The notes under the pieces were generated by a model, which was not told the origin of the DNA, made no database searches, and was given only the letters and a program-made list of their open reading frames with translations. Both the position numbers and the translations under genes were made by a program. From an uncultured Moraxella sp. (GTDB taxonomy: Bacteria > Pseudomonadota > Gammaproteobacteria > Pseudomonadales > Moraxellaceae), in NCBI GenBank assembly GCA_937975585.1, contig CALJUC010000158.1, positions 1-9,565 on the forward strand: a stretch of DNA of 9,565 nt, read 5' to 3'. Positions 6,210 through 9,565 of the stretch are shown here, piece after piece. The number at the start of each line of letters is the position of its first letter. Position 1 is the first letter of the stretch.

Positions 6210-7718
6210 ATGTCATTTGCACAAGTATATACGCGTTCGGTGGTGGGTCTAAATGCCCCAAGTGTGATGGTTGAAGTCCATCTGTCGCAAGGCCTGCCTG
6301 CGGTGACCATTGTCGGTCTGCCTGAAGCCGCGGTGCGTGAAAGTAAAGACCGTGTGCGCTCCGCGATTATCAATAGTGGTTTTCAATTTCCCAATCGTCG
6401 TTTGACCATTAACCTCGCCCCAGCAGACTTGCCAAAAGATGGCGCGCGGTTGGATTTGCCGATTGCGATTGGTATCTTGGCGGCCAGTGGGCAAATTGAT
6501 GATAGTCAATTACAGCAGTATGAGTTTATCGGTGAATTGGCGCTCAATGGCGACTTGCGTTCTATCTCAGGCGCATTGGCCGTGGCGCGCGCGATTAAGG
6601 CGGATAAACGTACCTTGATTGTTCCCAAAGACAATGCCACCGAAGCGGTCAAAGTCGATGGTATTCAGGTGCTGCAAGCGGATAATCTAAAATCCGTGTG
6701 TTTGCATCTGCAAGGCGAGCAGTTACTCACCTTTGCTGAGCCACGGGCTATCTACCGGACTGACAGCTACACGCTTGATTTGGCCGATGTCAAAGGTCAG
6801 CACCAAGCCCGCCGTGCGCTCGAGATTGCTGCCGCCGGTGGTCATTCACTATTGTTTTGTGGTTCACCGGGTACGGGTAAAACCTTGATGGCATCGCGCC
6901 TGCCAACTATTTTGCCACCATTAACCGATGCAGAAGCGTTAGAGGTCGCCAGTATTTATTCGATTGCCAATACGGACTATGCGTATGGTACACGTCCCTT
7001 CCGCCAAGTCCATCACACCACTTCGGCTGTGGCATTGGTCGGTGGTGGCTCATCGCCAAAACCCGGTGAGATTACCTTGGCCAATCATGGCGTGTTGTTT
7101 TTGGACGAGTTACCCGAGTTTGACCGTAAGGTACTTGAAGTGCTGCGCCAACCGATTGAAAATAAAGAAATCGTTATCAGTCGCGCCAACGCCCAAACTA
7201 CATTTCCCGCGCACTTTCAACTCGTCGCTGCGATGAACCCTTGCCCATGTGGTTACTATGGCGATATGACGCGCGGCGATGGGTCAAAACGCTGCCAATG
7301 CCGCCCTGAGCAAATCAAACGTTACCAAGAAAAACTCTCCGGCCCGTTACTTGACCGTATTGATTTACACGTTACCGTGCCCGCACTACCCGTCAGTGAT
7401 TTACAGTCAACCCAAGCCGGAGAAAGCTCGGCCAGTGTACGCGCTCGCGTGATTGCCGCTTTTAACCGCCAACAAACGCGCCAAGGCAAGGCCAATAACG
7501 AGTTATCACCCAATGAGTTACAGCAACATGCGCCATTAGGCGAGGCCCAAGCCAAGATTTTGGCCTTGGCACAGCAACGCTTAAATTTATCCGCGCGCGG
7601 TTATCATCGCGTACTACGTGTGGCACGTACCATTGCTGATTTGGCAGACAGTGAAACAATTGACACACCGCATTTGACTGAAGCTCTTAGCTATCGCAGC
7701 CAATTGGTCAATGGGTAA
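6210..7718 (+). CDS. comM: ComM/YifB-family AAA+ ATPase
   Basis: A 502-residue protein of full family length. The N-terminal half (about 1-165) is the Lon-protease-like ChlI domain with VGLPEAAVRESKDRVRSAI (35-53) and LPKDGARLDLPIAIGIL (74-90). The AAA+ Mg-chelatase-type core has Walker A GSPGTGKT (218-225), Walker B VLFLDE (295-300) and the arginine region LLDRIDLH (380-387). The cysteine pairs C345/C347 (NPCPCGYYGD) and C362/C364 (RCQC) are the putative metal-binding insert. The C-terminal Mg_chelatase_C helices follow (about 405-498). In other competent gammaproteobacteria ComM is a hexameric branch-migration helicase that helps integrate incoming single-stranded DNA during natural transformation, and loss lowers chromosomal transformation. 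All motifs look intact. AAAGGGA lies about ten bases before the ATG. Confidence 0.95.
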   Translation: MSFAQVYTRSVVGLNAPSVMVEVHLSQGLPAVTIVGLPEAAVRESKDRVRSAIINSGFQFPNRRLTINLAPADLPKDGARLDLPIAIGILAASGQIDDSQLQQYEFIGELALNGDLRSISGALAVARAIKADKRTLIVPKDNATEAVKVDGIQVLQADNLKSVCLHLQGEQLLTFAEPRAIYRTDSYTLDLADVKGQHQARRALEIAAAGGHSLLFCGSPGTGKTLMASRLPTILPPLTDAEALEVASIYSIANTDYAYGTRPFRQVHHTTSAVALVGGGSSPKPGEITLANHGVLFLDELPEFDRKVLEVLRQPIENKEIVISRANAQTTFPAHFQLVAAMNPCPCGYYGDMTRGDGSKRCQCRPEQIKRYQEKLSGPLLDRIDLHVTVPALPVSDLQSTQAGESSASVRARVIAAFNRQQTRQGKANNELSPNELQQHAPLGEAQAKILALAQQRLNLSARGYHRVLRVARTIADLADSETIDTPHLTEALSYRSQLVNG

Positions 7719-7747
7719 GTTATTTTTGGGCTATAACGCGACATAAT

Positions 7748-7771
7748 ACGCAACATGGCTTTTGCGTTTTT
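7748..7771 (+). terminator. Possible weak terminator after comM
   Basis: ACGCAA (7748-7753) can pair with TTGCGT (7762-7767) around an eight-base loop, followed directly by T's to 7771. The stem is only six pairs with three G-C, so termination would be partial. It fits the end of the LURP-GNAT-comM transcript. Confidence 0.4.
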
Positions 7772-7825
7772 AGTCCGATACCCAGTTTGATGGACAATGG
7801 CTGTGTATCATTTTTCATCATAGTC

Positions 7826-7832
7826 AGAAGGA
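7826..7832 (+). promoter_or_regulatory. Ribosome binding site that sets a TTG start
   Basis: AGAAGGA ends eight bases before TTG at 7841. No comparable site precedes the TTG/ATG pair at 7787/7790 in the same frame, so this site argues for the shorter hydrolase. Confidence 0.6.
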
Positions 7833-7840
7833 CTGTTACC

Positions 7841-8692
7841 TTGGATACGTCTATTTGGAATTGGCAGACTATTTTATTAAGTCCGGTTTATCTTTATCAA
7901 ACCAAACAAGTCAAACGTCATACGCTCAGACTTGCAGAACCACAAGGTGAGCGCAAAGGGCGCAGTCCTTTTTTCAATCATAGTGTTATTGATAAAGCGT
8001 CACAGGACGAAGCACCACTATCCATGTTGGTATTGGGCGATAGCGCGGCAGCGGGGGTTGGGGTCGTAGACCAATCACAAGCGTTACTGGGACAATTGAT
8101 TACCGCGCTCAGCAATGAGTCGACATTGGCTCACCGATATGCGGCTATCGATTGGCAGCTAGCGGCGACAACCGGCCATACCAGTTTTGATATCTTAAGA
8201 CGACTGTACACGATAACAGGCTTTCCTGTCGATATTGTGGTGATTAGCATGGGCGTCAATGATGTTACTAGCAATACTCCGATGGCTGACTGGCAACAAC
8301 ATACCCAACATATCATTGCTATCTTGCAACGTAAATTCCAAGCCAAGCATATTATCTTCCTTGGCCTACCACCGATGGCGCTTATGCCTGCCCTACCAAC
8401 CCCATTGAATACCTTGATTGGTAAAATGGCGCAGCGTTTGGATTTGGCATTACAACAGCAAATTACAGCAAGTGAGCAGCAACGTCATCAAAGCCGTCAA
8501 GCCAAAAACGACAAGACTAACGGACACCTCCATTACTTCTCGTCAGACTTTTTACCAGATGCCATGATAGATAAGCCTGTCTGTGATAACTTATTTGCCA
8601 AAGACGGCTTTCATCCCAGTGAATTAGCGTATCAACATTTAGCTAGTAGTATCGTCAAATACATTAGTCAAGTGTTGATGCCCAATTCTTAG
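7841..8692 (+). CDS. SGNH/GDSL-type hydrolase
   Basis: A 283-residue serine hydrolase (lipase/esterase type) of the SGNH superfamily. Block I is VLGDSAAAG (64-72) with nucleophile S68. Block II is probably G112 in ATTGHTS. Block III is SMGVND (136-141) with N140. Block V is DGFHPS (255-260) with catalytic D255 and H258. All four signature residues are present. Between blocks III and V sits a Gln/Arg-rich stretch (about 204-225) that looks like a flexible insert. There is no convincing signal peptide: the N-terminus has an amphipathic ILLSPVYLYQTKQVKRHTLRL, so the enzyme may be cytoplasmic or associate with the inner membrane. The frame is open further upstream (TTG 7787, ATG 7790), but the TTG at 7841 has the better ribosome site. 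Substrate unknown. It converges with the DUF4385 gene. Confidence 0.88.
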   Translation: MDTSIWNWQTILLSPVYLYQTKQVKRHTLRLAEPQGERKGRSPFFNHSVIDKASQDEAPLSMLVLGDSAAAGVGVVDQSQALLGQLITALSNESTLAHRYAAIDWQLAATTGHTSFDILRRLYTITGFPVDIVVISMGVNDVTSNTPMADWQQHTQHIIAILQRKFQAKHIIFLGLPPMALMPALPTPLNTLIGKMAQRLDLALQQQITASEQQRHQSRQAKNDKTNGHLHYFSSDFLPDAMIDKPVCDNLFAKDGFHPSELAYQHLASSIVKYISQVLMPNS

Positions 8693-8750
8693 TAGCAAGT
8701 CTTAACAGCAACACAGCCTTGCGATCGTGATTGAATGACGAACAGTTTGC

Positions 8751-9299
8751 TCAAGCTTTGAAAAACTCAGACGGTAGATTGTCATATTGACCATCATGCT
8801 CATACTTGGCTTGATGCTGTTTTTTTAACTGTTGATAATCGGGATTGGCGCGCGCGTCATCCCATTTTTGTTTAAAGATTTGTGCGGCTTCAGCTTTGAT
8901 TTGCGCGGATGCTAAATCTTGGGATTGCTGTGGCAGCTCATCGCGGCCATGCGCGCCACTTTGGCCTTTTTTGTCCGCAGGTACGGCACCCTCGTATTTT
9001 TTGCCGCCCTTATGATTGGCATAGCGCCTTGCGCGGGTGTAACCCATTTGGATAAATTTACGTGCCATATCCGCCCCGACAAAGTCCCCTTGGGCGATAT
9101 AGTCCAAAAATAACTGGTAGATTTTCTCACTACTGACTTTGGCTATCTCAGGCGTGGCAAAGCGCCAATGCGGTAAGATTTCGGATTTGTACGGCTCAAC
9201 CAATAACACGCCTTGCTCACCGCGTCCCACCCGATACAGCTCCGGGTGCTGACGCAAGTCTAATTCAGCATAGTTTAGACGGTAGTTAAATTCTTGCAT
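8751..9299 (-). CDS. DUF4385 family protein
   Basis: A 182-residue protein matching what I recall of the DUF4385 family, found in bacteria and some phages and of unknown function. The recognisable conserved body runs from LYRVGRGEQGVLLVEPYKSE (21-40) through ILPHWRFATPEIA (41-53) to GDFVGADMARKFIQMGYTRA (71-90) and RRYANHKGGKKY (91-102). After it the C-terminal third is polar, rich in Gln/Lys/Ala and probably flexible or helical. It has no signal peptide, no membrane segment and no catalytic motif that I recognise. The ATG has no clear Shine-Dalgarno, and the upstream small membrane-protein gene ends 12 bp before it, so the two may share a transcript. Confidence 0.75.
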   Translation of the reverse strand: MQEFNYRLNYAELDLRQHPELYRVGRGEQGVLLVEPYKSEILPHWRFATPEIAKVSSEKIYQLFLDYIAQGDFVGADMARKFIQMGYTRARRYANHKGGKKYEGAVPADKKGQSGAHGRDELPQQSQDLASAQIKAEAAQIFKQKWDDARANPDYQQLKKQHQAKYEHDGQYDNLPSEFFKA

Positions 9300-9311
9300 A
9301 AGAGATTTAGC

Positions 9312-9518
9312 TTAGCGTTTGGGCTTCTTTTGCTGTACCACTTTGATGATTTTGCTAACCTTGGTACTCGCACGGTAGCTGAGAATAGTGAGCAGCATGG
9401 TGATTGCCATCACACCGATAAAGATTTTTGGCAATAATTCACTACCCGCTTGCGCATAATAGATACCCGCCGCCATACATAAGATAGCCCCAATAAAGTT
9501 AAAATTAGTGACTTTATT
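9312..9518 (-). CDS. Small two-helix membrane protein, 5'-truncated
   Basis: The last 68 residues of an inner-membrane protein that I do not recognise. Two hydrophobic segments, FIGAILCMAAGIYYAQAG and IFIGVMAITMLLTILSY, are separated by a short SELLPK loop. A basic tail (KVSKIIKVVQQKKPKR) probably faces the cytoplasm. The reading frame continues past 9518 to a GTG at 9533, but those first five residues (V/M-L-F-R-S) are translated from Illumina adapter sequence and are not real. No in-frame start exists between 9518 and the first helix, so the true start lies beyond the genomic sequence. Given the near-complete helix pair, only a short N-terminus may be missing. Confidence 0.6.
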   Translation of the reverse strand, partial: NKVTNFNFIGAILCMAAGIYYAQAGSELLPKIFIGVMAITMLLTILSYRASTKVSKIIKVVQQKKPKR

Positions 9519-9565
9519 AGATCGGAAGAGCACACGTCTGAACTCCAGTCACGCCAATGTATCTC
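9519..9565 (+). other. Illumina TruSeq-type adapter contamination
   Basis: From AGATCGGAAGAGC at 9519 to 9552 the sequence is identical, as I remember it, to the TruSeq indexed adapter (the 34-base part ending in CCAGTCAC). Bases 9553-9560 (GCCAATGT) sit where the sample index belongs. The final ATCTC matches the start of the adapter's constant 3' part. This is library sequence joined to a genomic contig end and should be trimmed. Confidence 0.97.

Noticed and set aside
8693..8750. Convergent gap examined for a terminator
   Set aside because: Only a five-pair GCAAG/CTTGC stem with a long loop and no T-tract is visible.
8919..9113. Plus-strand hydrophobic open frame opposite DUF4385
   Set aside because: Antisense to a recognisable conserved family with no ribosome site. 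The apparent membrane character is a by-product of the reverse reading.

Overview
The window is ordinary gammaproteobacterial chromosome of moderate, AT-leaning composition. The gene content (HemN, ComM/YifB, DUF4442, DUF4385, a LURP-one-related protein, an HNH protein) and the protein style suggest the Moraxellaceae (Moraxella/Faucicola/Psychrobacter/Acinetobacter relatives). This placement is inferred from family resemblance only, because no rRNA or other phylogenetic marker is present. The window ends in Illumina TruSeq-type adapter sequence (9519-9565), so its right edge is almost certainly a contig end from short-read assembly and the last 47 bases are not genomic.

Layout. (1) 47-430, minus: a small HNH nuclease-like protein, facing away from (2) 554-1090, plus: a DUF4442 hotdog-fold protein, followed by (3) 1131-1898, plus: a secreted, secretin-like protein without an obvious pore region. 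A strong bidirectional hairpin terminator (1913-1941) and a 108-112 bp element with 27-29 bp imperfect terminal inverted repeats (1956-2067) separate this pair from the next block. (4) 2063-4904, minus: a tightly coupled operon hemN, then a 241-aa protein I do not recognise, then an RsmC-like methyltransferase. The stop codon of the last gene lies inside the inverted-repeat element. (5) 5022-7718, plus: a LURP-one-related protein, a GNAT acetyltransferase and comM, spaced by 35 and 16 bp and probably co-transcribed. (6) 7841-8692, plus: an SGNH/GDSL hydrolase, best started at a TTG with a good Shine-Dalgarno. (7) 8751-9299, minus: a DUF4385 protein. (8) 9312-9518, minus: the 3' part of a small two-helix membrane protein whose 5' end is lost in the adapter.

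How the genes work together: HemN makes protoporphyrinogen IX without oxygen, and the two genes behind it are translationally coupled to it, although nothing in them shows a role in haem synthesis. ComM is the branch-migration helicase of natural transformation, so the organism probably is, or descends from, a competent bacterium. The remaining genes look like unrelated housekeeping or poorly characterised functions. I see no tRNA, rRNA, CRISPR, prophage, toxin-antitoxin or defence locus, and no gene-free stretch above 300 bases. The observations most worth following are the inverted-repeat element that supplies a gene's stop codon, the unknown gene coupled to hemN, the pore-less secretin-like protein, and the adapter contamination with its chimeric reading frame.
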